Positions 48,303 through 60,737 are shown, counted from the first letter of the stretch. The stretch: 64,000 bases of DNA from Rhabditophanes sp. KR3021 (GCA_963281155.1 CAUJLY010000001.1:5270001-5334000), one strand, 5' to 3'. Program-made: numbers and translations. The notes: generated by a model not told the origin, from the sequence alone.

Positions 48303-48576
48303 TTTTAAATAATTATGAAATATGGCGCACCATGGAAATGGTCTCTTTTTAAGCAAATTTAGGGTCAACCTTCTGCATGTACTTTGTTTTAGAATGCACC
48401 TTTTTTAAATTGCGCAATTTAATCAAATCATGATACGAATAAAAAGTCGTGCAAAAATTAAGTCAGACAAAGATTAAGTAAAACGTGTTTATTTACAGTC
48501 GCAGTAACATCAATTTACAAAATATTAACTAATTTAAAGAACAGAAATGCGTTTATGAGATGATGATAAAATTCTT

Positions 48577-50022
48577 TTACTTCCCAGCTCGCGTGAAAGC
48601 GTCTATTGAGGGAAAAGCTACTGCTGTTCCTGTCTATAAATATTATTTAGTAAGAGTTATAAAAAAATTGAATACCTGAAACCCGACCCCCGCGAACGGT
48701 ACTCCTACACCAAATATATTCTCAACATTTCCTTTTTTCCAATCTACTCCAGTGTGATAATTATGTTTATAGTATCCTGAAACTTGTTAATAGTCATCTA
48801 TAAAGAAAGTACTCACCTCCTACTCCGTAGTGATTGTCAACATCAATTGTGGAGGAACCTGGCTTCAGGGGAACGTTGACGTCAGTTCCGCCTCCTCCTA
48901 TTTTTAAGCATGTAGTAGAGTATAATCATGAGTTAAAAACTGACCTTCAATTCCTAATGATTGTACTAAAGGAACTGACCAACCAGTCCGATACCCATAT
49001 CTTCCTTCATACCAATTAGCACCTACGTCAAACGTTTGACTCCAGTAATCTCTTACTCCAACATTTTGACTGTAACCTCCTCCTTTAATAATTATTATAA
49101 CTCGGAATGATGATACCAAATTTACCCCAACTTCCGAAACCAACATTGGCATGGGTTCCTGCGCCAATAGCTCCTTCTTCATTTACAGGATAAAATGGAA
49201 TCCCCTGTAATCCGCGAATATTTTTATTTAATCAATAAAAGAATGAATGATATATAGCCTGTTTTATATTGGGTTCCAACAGATCTTAAGACTTTGTTTC
49301 TTTAAAAAGATGGATATTGGCAGAAATCTTATTATTAAACGACGTCATTTAAAATTAAATAGGTCCACTTTTACATATTTTAATTACTGGATTTTGCGTA
49401 TTTCCTTACCTTAACATCAAAAGATCCATAATTTAATCCAACTCCACTGCTAAATGAATTTGCAATTGCACCTAGTGGGTCTTCTTGCGGAATAAATTTC
49501 TTACAATCTCTAAAATAGGCCATGCATTTAGCAACGCTTTCCTTTCTCAAATGTTGTCTACCACATGTCTACAAAAAATAATCAAAATGTTAACAAACAA
49601 GTATAGAATAGTGACAATATAAGACTAAAAGAAATAAGTACCTTGGTAATTAATGGATAGTATTTGTAACAAATATCTTTCAACTTTTCTGGAGTTGGTG
49701 GTGGAAGCACAAGGTTATTTTCGGTATCTTCGTCTAAATTTCCAACTTTCTTGCTAGTTTGTTCGATTTGTTCAAATACACTTCCATCATCCTTACGTGA
49801 TTTTATATCATCATCTCTGTGGATGACTGGAGTAGCAATTGTTGACGATGGTCCGCAGAAAACAAAAGCCGAATTTCGATCACAAGCCCTTTCTAATAGA
49901 CGATCTCGTAAAGCATCTTTTGACGGGGAAGAAACTTAAAAGTTTATGAATATCATTTAAAACCTTAACAACATACCTACAGAATTGAATATAAAGAAGA
50001 AAGGTAGTATTTTTATCAGCAT
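48577..50022 (-). CDS. Secreted Gly/Tyr-rich protein of unknown function
   Basis: Eight exons (50022-49977, 49934-49642, 49568-49410, 49204-49126, 49082-48945, 48897-48817, 48776-48676, 48633-48577) sum to 954 bases and an uninterrupted 317-residue frame. A signal peptide (MLIKILPFFFIFNSV) leads into a region with paired Cys (RACDR...FVFCGPS, then DICYKYY, TCGRQ, KCMAYFRDC), which looks like a small disulfide-bonded domain. The second half is Cys-free and Gly/Tyr/Trp-rich with beta-like repeats (VGFGSWGGGGYSQNVGV, DVGANWYEGRYGYRTGW, GVGGYYKHNYHTGVDW). Four of the exon junctions fall inside GG dipeptides in phase 1. A cuticle, glue or matrix role is a guess. I do not recognise a named family. 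Confidence 0.8.
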
Positions 50023-50770
50023 AATAAATATTTGAAGAAAGTTATAAAAGGTATCTAGCCTAATTATGTTTAGTGAAAGCAATTGATCTATCTTTTTAGT
50101 CTATAAATTCACATGATCATGCATAATAAGATATTATAATTACAACAAAAATACGCGCAACTATCATATTTAAAAGTAGAAACTTTTTGCTTAACGCGTT
50201 TTCATGTTTAGATAATTTAGCGAAGTAGTAACGTCTAATATATCTGTGTCATTAAATTTTAAGTTTGATAGCAATATCAGGGAGTCAATTTAAACCAGTT
50301 TTAATATGTGTTTAGTTTAGTATAATGGCAAGTTCTATAGTACACCGATCATTGCAATTATTCAATTAGCACATTTTTAGAACAATGTTTGTGCATATTT
50401 TAGGGTATTCGAAAGATTTACCTTGAACATTAAATTGAAATAAGAAAAACGTCTTATATTATTAATTAGTTGCATTACCTTCTTTTTAAATAAAACTTCA
50501 TATGATACGTTTGTTTAATTATGTAATTAATAATGAACTGGCTATTAAGAAACTCCATATAGTTTGATTAATCAATTATTAATAGGAAGCACTTTTAACC
50601 ATTAATATTAAGAAGCATTTTTAAGTATTTTATTTTATGTTAAGGTAATAAATGATTTAGGTTGAAATATGATGGGAATTTTTTGTTTACAATGCAAAGG
50701 TTAAGATTTACGAAAATTGAATTCACATAAATTTATACAGTCACGAATTTTTAGGTTGGAATCGTTATAT
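50023..50770. other. Intergenic spacer
   Basis: 748 bp of AT-rich sequence between the secreted-protein gene start and the CHMP4 stop, both on the minus strand. It should contain the promoter of the former and the 3' UTR of the latter. No element recognised. Confidence 0.7.
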
Positions 50771-51418
50771 TTATGAATTGGCCCATGCGCGAAGTTCATC
50801 CAAATCGTCAGCTTCTTCCTTTTTCTTTGTTTGTTTTGGTAGTTCGTGGGAAGGAACTGATGGGAGTTGTTGACTAACAGCAGGCCCGGCATCAGCCAAT
50901 TGTCTTTCCAATTCATCTTGCTCGAGTTCTTCCAATTCAGCCAACAATTCGCTATCATCAACATCATTTCTAAATCCTACCGGGTTGCTGATTGCATCAG
51001 AAATTTCGTTGGCGATTTCATTTTGTTCAGCAACATCTTCTAATAAGTCATGTACTTGGTCAATATCCATATGATTGTGGGCACTTTTAAGGGCTTTAGC
51101 TGCATCTCCCAATACTTGAAGGATGGAAGCATTTGTATTGGCGTTTTCTAGAGCTTGTCTCTGGAAATCAAGAGTGCTTAAAACACCATCAATTTGAGTT
51201 AATTGTTTTTCAAATTGCTTTTTTCTTTTTAAAGCTTGGAGAGCTGCTCTTTTATTTTTCGTCCCATGAGTACGAGCCGTATTTAATTCTGTTTCCACTT
51301 TCTTCTCCAAAAATTCCTGTTTCTTGGTCAACATATCTTCAGTTTCCCGAAGCTTTTGGATAGAATCCTGTGTAGTAGGAGTCGGTTGCTTTTTCCCTCC
51401 AAAAATATTCTTAAGCAT
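50771..51418 (-). CDS. vps-32: CHMP4/Snf7 (VPS32) ESCRT-III subunit
   Basis: A single-exon, 215-residue protein that forms the main ESCRT-III filament for multivesicular-body formation, cytokinesis and membrane repair. The N-terminus MLKNIFGGKK, basic helices 1-2 (LEKKVETELNTARTHG, KRAALQALKRKKQFEKQL), acidic helices (DVAEQNEIANEISDAI), SELLAELEELEQDEL and the C-terminal amphipathic LDELRAWANS match CHMP4, where the last helix binds ALIX. Length is standard (215-225). The ATG at 51416-51418 is the clear start. The lack of introns, in a locus where neighbours have several, could reflect an old retrocopy, but the frame is intact. Confidence 0.95.
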   Translation of the reverse strand: MLKNIFGGKKQPTPTTQDSIQKLRETEDMLTKKQEFLEKKVETELNTARTHGTKNKRAALQALKRKKQFEKQLTQIDGVLSTLDFQRQALENANTNASILQVLGDAAKALKSAHNHMDIDQVHDLLEDVAEQNEIANEISDAISNPVGFRNDVDDSELLAELEELEQDELERQLADAGPAVSQQLPSVPSHELPKQTKKKEEADDLDELRAWANS

Positions 51419-52507
51419 TTTGAATTGTCTAAACTAAACGAGTAATCATTATTGATTTGATATTAAATAAAAAATACGTGTAATATAAGCGACGAAATGC
51501 AATATAAAATATTATCCTACATTTTAATGTGTCGATCACTTATCATATTGACTATAAGCATATAAAAGTATGACTCATCCCTCTGACAAATCACTTGGCG
51601 TTGATTTTTTTAATCTGAATGGATGAATCAAGAATTCAAATATAATTAAAAACACATAGGTACGCTAACGAAACAGATGATTATATGAAATATGAAGCAA
51701 TTGTTGCTAAATAGGATGTTACTCATAAATTAAATAGGTCGAAAATGAATTGTTTGTTTCAATTAGTGGAGAACACAATATTATTTTGCCATCTAGTTGA
51801 CACCATCTTCACATGATTTACGTTTATTATTTTGAATATGCTTTCTCAATTATCGATAGCTGAAGATACTCATACCCAACATGTGAAATTTTTCGTTGCG
51901 AGATACTAAAAGTAAATAAGTTATTCCCTCTTAACAAGTGATATTAATCTAATTGTCCTTTACTAATCTTTTGAAAAAGTATGACATCATCAAATAAATT
52001 ATATTAAAAAAGTGAATAGTAATTGGAAGTAAATATGCAAGTTAACAGTTCCATTTATTAAAAAATATTTATTTCAAAATTATAAATTATAGTGCAATTA
52101 ATACAAATGTTTTAAGGCCACTGCATATTTGAGATTTTGCCAATTTCAGTTAATACTTCTAGATGACTTAATAAGTTTACGTATTTATTCATTAACATAT
52201 TTACTTATTGTGCATTTGTTACATTGTGACTTGTTGAATATTTTTAGTTTTTGATCATTATGAACTATATTAAACAATATTGCAATACCTATATTTTATC
52301 AACAGGAACAATTTCGCCAAATATAATTCTGAAAGTAATTAAAGTTATGCGTTTGAGAATATGAAAACAGTAAGTACAATAAGAAGGAAAATTGGCACAC
52401 GTTAATTGTTTTTATATTTCATGGGAAAAGGGAACTTTAAGAAAGGTTATGGATAAGACAAGTAACTCCATAAATGACAAAAAAAATTCAGACGCTAATA
52501 GTAAAAC
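51419..52507. other. Intergenic spacer
   Basis: 1.09 kb of AT-rich sequence between CHMP4 and the GPCR stop codon. No open frame, RNA gene or repeat that I can support. Confidence 0.7.
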
Positions 52508-53975
52508 TTACTTTGGTAAAACTGGCCTTAAAATTTGAAGAATAAGTTTTCTGTATCTAGAACACGTTGTCGTGTATACCAAAAAGGCAACATAACAATT
52601 AATTAATGATAACAAATCCAAAACATCGGCCAAATTTTTATAAATAAACATATGAAATTGGGTGATGAAGAGGGCATTTAAGATAGCGAATACTCCCTGG
52701 ACCAACTCTGTGCATAGAAAAATTACAACCATAAGCAATAACATGTATGTCGTTCGATCACCTGCAGCTGTTCGTTTTTTATTTACCCCAGCCCTGTCAA
52801 AACATTTAGTCTTATGTGTTACTTCCTTGATTGTCTCAAATTCCTCCAGCGAATTCTTCTTCCGTAAAGAGCAAGTTGATTGTTTATTATATAAAAGTGT
52901 ATTTCTTTTTCTCTCATTTTGTCTGAATTTGGTCAGAAGCCCAAAAGTGAAGCTCATCATAAGCACACAAGGAATTACTTTTAACAAAATCCCCGTTAAC
53001 CATAAATAAGTCTTGATGCCAGCACAATTGTTCTCTAAAAATGTTTTTGCGATACTGAGGGTATATTTCATTTCGAGACTGTTTTCACTGGGTACTTCGA
53101 TGATTTGATGTGTTAAAAAAGTAGGAATGGATAAAGTAAAGGTAGCTAGTGTAATCAAGCTTGCTGATATTAATGCAACTTGTGGTGACATCCACTTTGA
53201 TTGACTTGTTTCAGCCCTCATAACTTGACAACGTATAAATGCCATTAGCACGACTAGGTAAAGGGATAAGGCATGTAATGCGATTGATACTGTGGCGTGG
53301 ATGTGGAGAAATAGAGCCCACAGCCAATCTAGAAAATAATTAAATCTTATCATTTTTGTCATCTACAAGTCCATAAATGTATCAGATCACCAAAATGGAT
53401 GTGAATGAATTAAATAATTAATAAATATCCAATTCAATTACATATTTTTAATCAATTTAATTTCTTAAACATATAGTTACTTTCGTTCTTTTTATCTCAT
53501 GCACCTATTTTATTCTTTTCGTGAACTTTGAATCCCTATTCCTTTGTAGTATTTTTACCCCTAACTCACCGTAATGATTAAAACTGCGAAAAAATTCAAA
53601 TCTAAGTATATAAATCTAAAATGGAGTGTATGGAAATGATGAATATTTAATAAATATATTAACATACAAAGTAAGATGTCATTGTGCCTATATCTGCACA
53701 TGCAATGAATATCAGGACAATATGGACTGATGATGTACGCATCTGTTTCCTAGACAAGGCCCATATGTGAATTGTGTTTGTTAGGACCCCCAAAAGGCAT
53801 AGTACAATACTAATATACTTGTGAATTTGACCATATAAACTGAAAAAAATAAGCTTGTTTAATCTAAACAATTTGGATAAATAAACACTTACTCTCTGAA
53901 GGTCATCAAATTTTGAAAGAAGTATTCAGTACTTGGAGAATCCCAATCGAATAATAAAGGAGATGTACAGTTCAT
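52508..53975 (-). CDS. Seven-transmembrane receptor, Srw/DMSR (FMRFamide/myosuppressin-receptor-like) family
   Basis: Three exons (53975-53893, 53839-53668, 53362-52508) encode about 369 residues. The start at 53975 gives a short acidic N-terminus with an NCT glycosylation site. A more upstream in-frame codon at 54116 is TTG and would add a hydrophobic stretch. TM1 is YISIVLCLLGVLTNTIHIW, followed by LSRKQMRTSSVHIVLIFIACAD, the wording of nematode Srw/DMSR peptide receptors. TM3 ends LVVLMAFIRC, TM5 contains LLKVIPCVLMMSFTFGLL, intracellular loop 3 is long and basic, TM6 is YMLLLMVVIFLCTELVQG, and TM7 is LLSLINCYVAFLVYTTTCSRYR. Likely a neuropeptide receptor; the ligand is unknown. Confidence 0.85.
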
Positions 53976-54116
53976 TATCTTGAAATGACGAGAATAAGTA
54001 ATGAAAAATATCATAACGAAATAAAAAATAGAAATGTCAAATTGTAAGTGAATTGGAGATAGTACTTGTGGAAGTGACAACACGGCGATTAAAGTTATAT
54101 TATGTCGTAGTTGCAA

Positions 54117-57100
54117 TTTTTAGAATTATTACGTGAGGTGGTGATTGTAGAGTCACACAAACAAAAAAATTTAAAAATGACAGAAACTTAATAATTTCGT
54201 CTAATATATAATAACCTCATTGTCAGATTTAAAATAGGAGTTCTCTGAAAGGGGCGCTGTCTTCATTGTTATTTGTAAAAAACCTTTATATGAGACTATT
54301 ATATAATTTAAATGTTATGAATAAAATCCTAAACAATTAACTAAAAATGTTCGAAATACTACGTTAGATAAACACCTTTTTAAATAGGCACGTAATAAAT
54401 AATAATACCTGAAATTATAATTGAAATTATTAGTCAATCACAATTCATTTAACGTAAATAATTTGCATTAAATACATTTTTTAAAATAGATATCGAGAAA
54501 CTAAATGACTTCTCAATTATATAGCTGCATTTATTTTGATTGAAATTCGAGAAAAGCTTGAGAAAGTAACTATACCCTTAGATATATGTAGAACTAAAAA
54601 GCAAAATGGGAAGTAACGCAAATCTACCTAAGTAATAATTTTGTTACAAAGTGAATGTTGAGTGACAGGGATACTTAAATTTTGTAGTCAATTGTGATAT
54701 CCTTCAAATTATTTAAAATAAATGCTTTAATTATTTTATAAAAATGCTCTAACCATTTTAAAAATTATTTGAATAAGGTCAAAATTATTATATAAAAGTA
54801 CATATTTGACTAATTTTTTGTAGACTCTGTCAATGTCAGATGGCAAAATTATTTTAGAAGTTATTAACTATTGGACATAAAAGGTTGATTAAAAAGCATC
54901 ATCGTTGATAGATGGGCATTTATAAATTGATGGAATACACATTCTGTAAATAGTATAAATACGTACTTTAACAAATAGGCACATAGTAGGACCAAATTAT
55001 AATCCAAACAATAATAATAAAAAGTACACTAACAATTTTATATTCAGATAGCTTGGTCTTCAAAACACAGGCCAAATCCCAGATAAATGTTATAAACAAG
55101 GATCCATGGTTGTAAAGAATTTGGGTAGTTCTAATAATCGCAATAAACGCCACTGCAATTATATTGAATAGAAATCCAATTTTAAGAATACTTTTTTTAA
55201 ATATAATCATAATTGTAATCCCTGTTAAGCTTTATTATATTACACATATGGACTTAGTCACTCTCATGGTTTAGAGAAACCAGGAACAAATTGGTTGAGA
55301 ATTATAGTTATTAGGATTTGTGAAAAAATGATAATAAGTTTATAATAATTGCCTGTGTATTCCACCAAAAGCAAACTTGGTTGGTTAAAAAATACCCTCG
55401 AATTAAGTTAACAATAATAGATGTGTTTCTTTGACTATGCTTCCCAAATTTGCTTTTTTATATACTTTCACACAAATGTTGGTGAATTAATTAAATTTAA
55501 TTACCCAGATGAGTTTAACCAACGTAATATTTTCTTTTAATAAATGACACAAATATTTATAGAAGAAAATATGATTATTTAAGGAATAAATTAATTGGAT
55601 ATTTTAATAATAATTAAAAGTTATCTTACCCCTACTAAATATCAATAGAGTAATTATGCTACATTATATTTATCATTTAAAACAGTGTAATACCACACAA
55701 ATTTAGGAAAAATAAGTTTTCAAAATATGACTCAAATAGAGGCAAAAAATTAAACAATTATGAAGGCGTGTGAAGACGTATTCTATCACTCTTTACGATT
55801 TATTTGGAGGGTTTAAAAAGAGAATAAATTATATAAATAGTATGTATGACATACAATTTGAAACAAATGCCAAATTTTAATGCTCTAAATAAACAGTAGT
55901 AATAAATGACTAAAGGCTATATAGCATATTACATATTGCGATTAAATACCATTCCTTATTCAGTTTTTTAAGAGGAATATTCATTAAGACTTGTACCAAT
56001 CAACACAACTTTTACGCCGACTTTATTAAGTCGGGGGCAAATCTTTAAAACGTCTATGAGTAAATATTTCAAACAGTTGCGATTTTGCAAAACATAAGCT
56101 TTGTGTATTAATTATGTTGAAATAAACAAAAGTATATAAATATAGTTTCTATTTACTATTAAGCAATAATGCAACTCATAATAGAGTAATATTTAATTAG
56201 TTATATTGTATAAATGAATATATTTTGATGACTTACTCATGTAATCGAAATACTCAAATATACATATAATTGAAATTTGGAAACTTCATATGTATTTATT
56301 TACTTAAATACGCTTGTAAAAGGAGGCCATTGAAATAATTGAAATTTAGGTAAAGTAATGAACCAAACATTGTATTATTTAGAATGAGGATAAATATTTA
56401 TTGAACAATTAAATGAATTGGTTGTCGAGAAATCAGGAAGTATTTTTTAAAATTAGGATGTCTTTAAACTGTTTATTGGCATCAAAAATAATTAAAATGT
56501 TTGATTAATAAGCTGAAATTAATATAGTAATTTAAATTTATTCTCCAAATAACAATTTTGGAAAAAACAATAAATATGTGGAAAGATTATGGGACTAAAT
56601 TATTTTATACCATCTTATCTCAATAACAAATTTCTAAAAACACATTACTTTCATTATACTATAAGCATCTACATTTTATTATTTAAGGGTTTGAAAAAAA
56701 TGTTTAGTACATAAAATGTTGAAAATACGAAATCATTTACATTTTAGCAAGTTTAATAGAACAATGCATTTACATGTCAAGTTACAATAAAACAAAATAT
56801 GTATCAACTTGATAAATTGGTTAAATATTTATACAGGGCGGAATTCAAATGAACAAATGCATTGTTTTGATTAAAAATGCCATAAATGAATATTTCGGTA
56901 AGATTAAAGGAGTATATTATGAATATGTTAAGTGAGATTTCGAGTATGCATGATAGAAGAATATTATCAAGGTGTAAAAACAACAATATTTTGTAATTTA
57001 TGTAAATCGAAACAATATTTGGTAGAAGGTATCATAGATAAGAAGAATTTTTGACTAAACAAATGATCGAACCGTAAATAATGAGGTAAATATTTGTCAG

Positions 57101-57699
57101 ATTTTCATTTTAAACTGTATATATTCTAAATTCATCCGCAATTATGGGTATACTTTAACTCACACCATTCCGTTTTTACATTTTAAATGCAGATAATAAG
57201 CACAAATTTAGAAAAAACGTAAATTGAGAGTTTTGAAGTGGATCATTATGAAATTAAGTCTAAAATAAAACAGATACTTTATGAAGTATGAATATTATTA
57301 GCTAAAAATATATTTTCGACTAAAAAATGGCACAATAATGATATTATAATTTTATCATCTGCGCTAATTCTGATAACTATAAATAAAATTTAAAAGTCAA
57401 AATAGTCGTTTTTAATTAAAATGAAAATCATTTATAATGATGTCCGATTTAATATTCTTTAAACAAAAAATATGCTAAATTTGGGTTAGTTCAAAGTTTA
57501 ATAGACAGCAATAAAAATCGAATTAGATTTGATTTAAATAAATATGAATAAGTATAAGAATAGATAAATACTAATAATCTCTCTATATTTACTTATTGAA
57601 CAAATATGTAACTTCCATTATATACATGTAAGCAAATATGCAATTAATATGGCAAAGATGTATTTGTTTAAAAATTTATTATAAAATTGAGACATTCAC
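54117..57699. other. Gene-poor AT-rich region
   Basis: 3.6 kb between the GPCR and the second tRNA cluster with only low-complexity ORFs, apart from the small candidate at 54968-55210. No TIRs, tandem arrays or RNA genes found by eye. Confidence 0.6.
54968..55210 (-). CDS. Possible small two-pass membrane protein (80 residues)
   Basis: An ATG-started 80-codon ORF with two hydrophobic segments (IGFLFNIIAVAFIAII near residues 10-26 and IVSVLFIIIVWIIIWSYY near the C-terminus) separated by a polar part (DLACVLKTKLSEYK). AT-rich DNA produces such ORFs by chance, but the polar/charged linker and Cys are less typical of noise. Function unknown. Confidence 0.3.
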   Translation of the reverse strand: MIIFKKSILKIGFLFNIIAVAFIAIIRTTQILYNHGSLFITFIWDLACVLKTKLSEYKIVSVLFIIIVWIIIWSYYVPIC

Positions 57700-57785
57700 C
57701 CGACCATAGCTCAGTTGGTAGAGCGGAGGACTGTAGAGTCAACACTGTTATCCTTAGGTCACTGGTTCAAATCCGGTTGGTCGGA
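57700..57785 (+). tRNA. tRNA-Tyr (GTA) with intron
   Basis: Acceptor CCGACCA/TGGTCGG and anticodon GTA followed by a ~13-base intron. Same length as, and one or two bases different from, the minus-strand copy at 44986. Confidence 0.95.
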
Positions 57786-58156
57786 ATCTTTTTGGAGAAA
57801 TAAAGCAATAAATTAATGTTAACTGAAACAGTTAAATCCAAATCACATTATTTTAAAAAATAGTCTTTTATTTAAAAACTTTATTTTTGATGCACAAACC
57901 CTTTATTATACTTGATGATATTCTATGCAAGTTAGGTTGTAATCTGCATTCTCATATTGTGTATGCAAAGTTATAATCTATTTAATGTTCTCCAATTTTG
58001 ATATTCCTCACTATTTATATCATTCTTTCTTTGTGCTTCTCATAACTTTTGAGATAATAAAGCTACCTTATCTACTCTTTCCCTTACTTAAACTAAGATT
58101 CTCTACCACAAATCTACAATACTAGTTTGTTTTAGATGTAACTTTTGTTTAATATA
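57786..58156. other. tRNA spacer
   Basis: AT-rich sequence between tRNA-Tyr and tRNA-Cys with no gene signal. The other spacers of this cluster (58229-58543, 58616-58890, 59206-59334) are likewise empty apart from T-runs just 3' of the tRNAs that serve as Pol III terminators. Confidence 0.7.
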
Positions 58157-58228
58157 GGGGATATAGCTCAGTGGTAGAGCATGCGATTGCAGATCGTGAG
58201 GTCCCTGGTTCGAACCCGGGTGTCCCCT
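58157..58228 (+). tRNA. tRNA-Cys (GCA)
   Basis: Acceptor GGGGATA/TGTCCCC, anticodon GCA in TTGCAGA, T-arm GGTTCGAACCC. No intron. Confidence 0.95.
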
Positions 58229-58543
58229 TATTTTTTGCCTCTTTTTATCACATTTTGGATTTTGTATCTAAATAAGTATAAAAATGGAGAGTACATTTTT
58301 TGAGTGTATAGTGAAAGAGCATTTCTTAACATTTACCTTTTAATAAAAGTAACAAGTATCTTTAAATAAAATAGAAATTTTTGATTAGGGAAGGTGGATA
58401 TTTCATCAGTTAACTTGTTATCTTCATAGCCTTAAATTACTCATTTTTGTAAATGCAATATCTTGAACTGAGATATTTATAAAATAAAACACACCCGCTT
58501 TTAAAAGGTAAGGAAACTTCTGAACTGAAGTAAAGGAGCAAGA

Positions 58544-58615
58544 GGGGGCTTAACTCAGTGGTAGAGTGCTCGCTTTGCATGCGAGAAGACGCGGGTTCAA
58601 ACCCCGCAGCCTCCA
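58544..58615 (+). tRNA. tRNA-Ala (TGC)
   Basis: Acceptor GGGGGCT/AGCCTCC and anticodon loop TTTGCAT. The D-arm begins TAACTCAG rather than TAGCTCAG. Confidence 0.9.
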
Positions 58616-58890
58616 ATATTTTTTATCTTTTCCCAATAAACATCTGTTTTCTATAAGTCTTTATTTACAATGTTTTTGCAGATTCGTAGGAATCTGGGTA
58701 CAGATAATTAATAAATGAGACGTTTATTTAAGAAAAGCCTTCCTTATAAATAAGATAAACATTGGATAGAAAATAAGAACAATGATAATATATGTATGGT
58801 AATTTATCTAACTTACCATCATTTGTATCTGTGAAAAATTATTTTTAATCTTAACCATCATCAATTTTCCAAAAAATTGAAAAAATTTAA

Positions 58891-58963
58891 CGAATCTGGC
58901 AGGATTCGAACCTACAATCTTCGGTTCCGTAGACCGACGCGTTATCCATTGCGCCACAGATCC
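58891..58963 (-). tRNA. tRNA-Arg (ACG), copy 1
   Basis: Acceptor GGATCTG/CAGATTC, anticodon stem-loop TCGGT-CTACGGA-ACCGA. The gene body is the same as the copy at 59133. Confidence 0.95.
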
Positions 58964-59132
58964 TATGCTAACCATTTTTCAAATCCTTTTAAAAAATATA
59001 ATAAAGAATTAATATCTACAAAATTAATAGAAAATTTACACAAATCGGAAAATATAAATAAAGTCAAATAAATACATATATAAACTGTGTATTTAAAAAA
59101 TAAATATGTAGTTTAAAAATACAAAAAATTAA

Positions 59133-59205
59133 CGAATCTGGCAGGATTCGAACCTACAATCTTCGGTTCCGTAGACCGACGCGTTATCCATTGCGCCACA
59201 GATCC
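59133..59205 (-). tRNA. tRNA-Arg (ACG), copy 2
   Basis: Second copy in the same orientation 242 bp away, unchanged over the tRNA, with a similar AAAAAATT(T)AACG 3' flank. A local tandem duplication. Confidence 0.95.
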
Positions 59206-59334
59206 TGTGGTCATCATATATTTTTTTTCATTATTATACTTACTTATTAATTACACATTCTTAATAATAAGCCATAATTGTAATTTAAATGAAAAATAAA
59301 TTTTCACTGATTCAACGTTTAATGGCAAAAAGTT

Positions 59335-59416
59335 TACCGCAAGTGGGGTTCGAACCCACGACCCATAATGGGATTGGAACTTAAGTCCAACGCCTTAACC
59401 GCTCGGCCATCGCGGT
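59335..59416 (-). tRNA. tRNA-Leu (TAA)
   Basis: 82 bases with a long variable arm, acceptor ACCGCGA/TTGCGGT, anticodon stem-loop TTGGA-CTTAAGT-TCCAA. Confidence 0.95.
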
Positions 59417-59629
59417 GGTATCCACTACATGTTATAAAAGAAGAATGTCATAAAATATGAAATCAGTTCAATTTCATTAATTTAAATAAAACATTTAAAT
59501 CATTATTTGAAATATGTATATATGAAAATGAATGAGAAGTGTTGAATTTCTTAGTATTCTTAACGGCTGCAGCATTTTCGCTTTCTTCTGATTTGTGGAT
59601 AACACCCGTATCCTAACATTTATTTCGAT

Positions 59630-59926
59630 TTAAACACTGGCAGGTTTAGGAATTGGAGATCGAGTAGATTCATGATCAGAATCATTGACAAATTCGATAC
59701 TAGTGAAAGACTTTTTGAGCGTACCTTGCTTCTTGACAGGAGCTAAATCTTTCTGAGGAGTTAGCTTCTTAGTAAGAATATAATCAAAATTCTTGTCATT
59801 AGATCTTCCCTGCAACCTTAAAAACAACCGTTTATTATAAAAGATAAATATTTTACCTTGAATTGGTTCTGTTAGCTGCACTGAGCCAGGAACTATTGCA
59901 ACTGACTTGGCTATTAGTTCATCCAC
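59630..59926 (-). CDS. Hypothetical ORF or exon without ATG
   Basis: A 98-codon open frame beginning at GTG after an AACAG acceptor-like site. It includes KSVAIVPGSVQLTEPI, KKLTPQKDLAPVKKQGTLKKSF and an acidic Ser-rich end (NDSDHESTRSPIPKP). A 40- or 47-bp GT-AG segment inside it would break the frame if spliced, so read-through is needed. It might be the last exon of a gene extending to about 60130, where more minus-strand open sequence exists, but the connection is not clear. Function unknown. Confidence 0.3.
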   Translation of the reverse strand: MDELIAKSVAIVPGSVQLTEPIQGKIFIFYNKRLFLRLQGRSNDKNFDYILTKKLTPQKDLAPVKKQGTLKKSFTSIEFVNDSDHESTRSPIPKPASV

Positions 59927-60737
59927 TTCAAAACTGTTAAAAATTTAAGATGGACTGATTCCCCAAATAACGCATTAAACGGGGGATCAATTAAAATAAT
60001 AAAGTTGTTTGGAAAGACAAATTCAAAATGTATCCTTCGATTATAAGTGCTTTTGATCCTGCTGGAGTTTTCCAAGGCACCATTGTTTACTGGATTGAGG
60101 CCAAAAGAGTAAGAATGGGTTTATGCCGTTGATAACTTTGATGACGTTTAATTACACTCTTTTGTAGATTCACCGAGGCTTTAATTAAGAACTAATTGAT
60201 TAAAAATCAGCCAAAAATGATTAAGCTTTAAATGATATTCTTGTAGCCATAAATAAAGATTGATAAAATGTATTCTAACGTTGTTGAATACAATTATTTG
60301 TTTGTTAAATTGTACTTAAAAAAACTATTGAATTATTTTTTTAATAACATTTACTTGCCATAATGTAAAGTAAATATAATTAGAATTAACTTTTTAATAT
60401 GATAGCAAAACCTGCAACAAAATACAGGCATCATTCTTTATGGGAAATATACAAGCTTTTCCTTGAAATTGGCTGTATGTGTATATGCTTTTAGTCTAAG
60501 TGTTACAGAGAATCTTAATTGTTGTATTGCTGCCTAAAGTTTAATAAAAGCATTGTTTTCTTTATGGTCTAATTTCTAAATTAACCAGAGCCTCGACAAA
60601 TCTTAATATTCTATTGTAATAGTGCAGTTTTTACCTCTTTTAAATGATTGTTCAAAATCTTTATAAATCAATGAATGTAAATGTTTCAATCATGTAAAAT
60701 GGCTTTAAAAATGAAATATCATGAACAAGACAATTAT
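59927..60737. other. Spacer with short opposing ORFs
   Basis: Contains a 34-codon + strand ORF at 60028-60132 (MYPSIISAFDPAGVFQGTIV...) and overlapping minus-strand open sequence. Neither can be assigned. From about 60180 to 60737 it is plain AT-rich 3' flank of the small secreted-protein gene. Confidence 0.5.

Noticed and set aside
53976..54116. Upstream extension of the GPCR to 54116
   Set aside because: The codon there is TTG and the extension adds a hydrophobic stretch untypical for this family; the ATG at 53975 gives a usual short N-terminus.
56804..56986. 60-codon hydrophobic minus-strand ORF
   Set aside because: Ile/Phe/Leu/Asn-rich noise in a gene desert with no sequon, charge pattern or splice signal.
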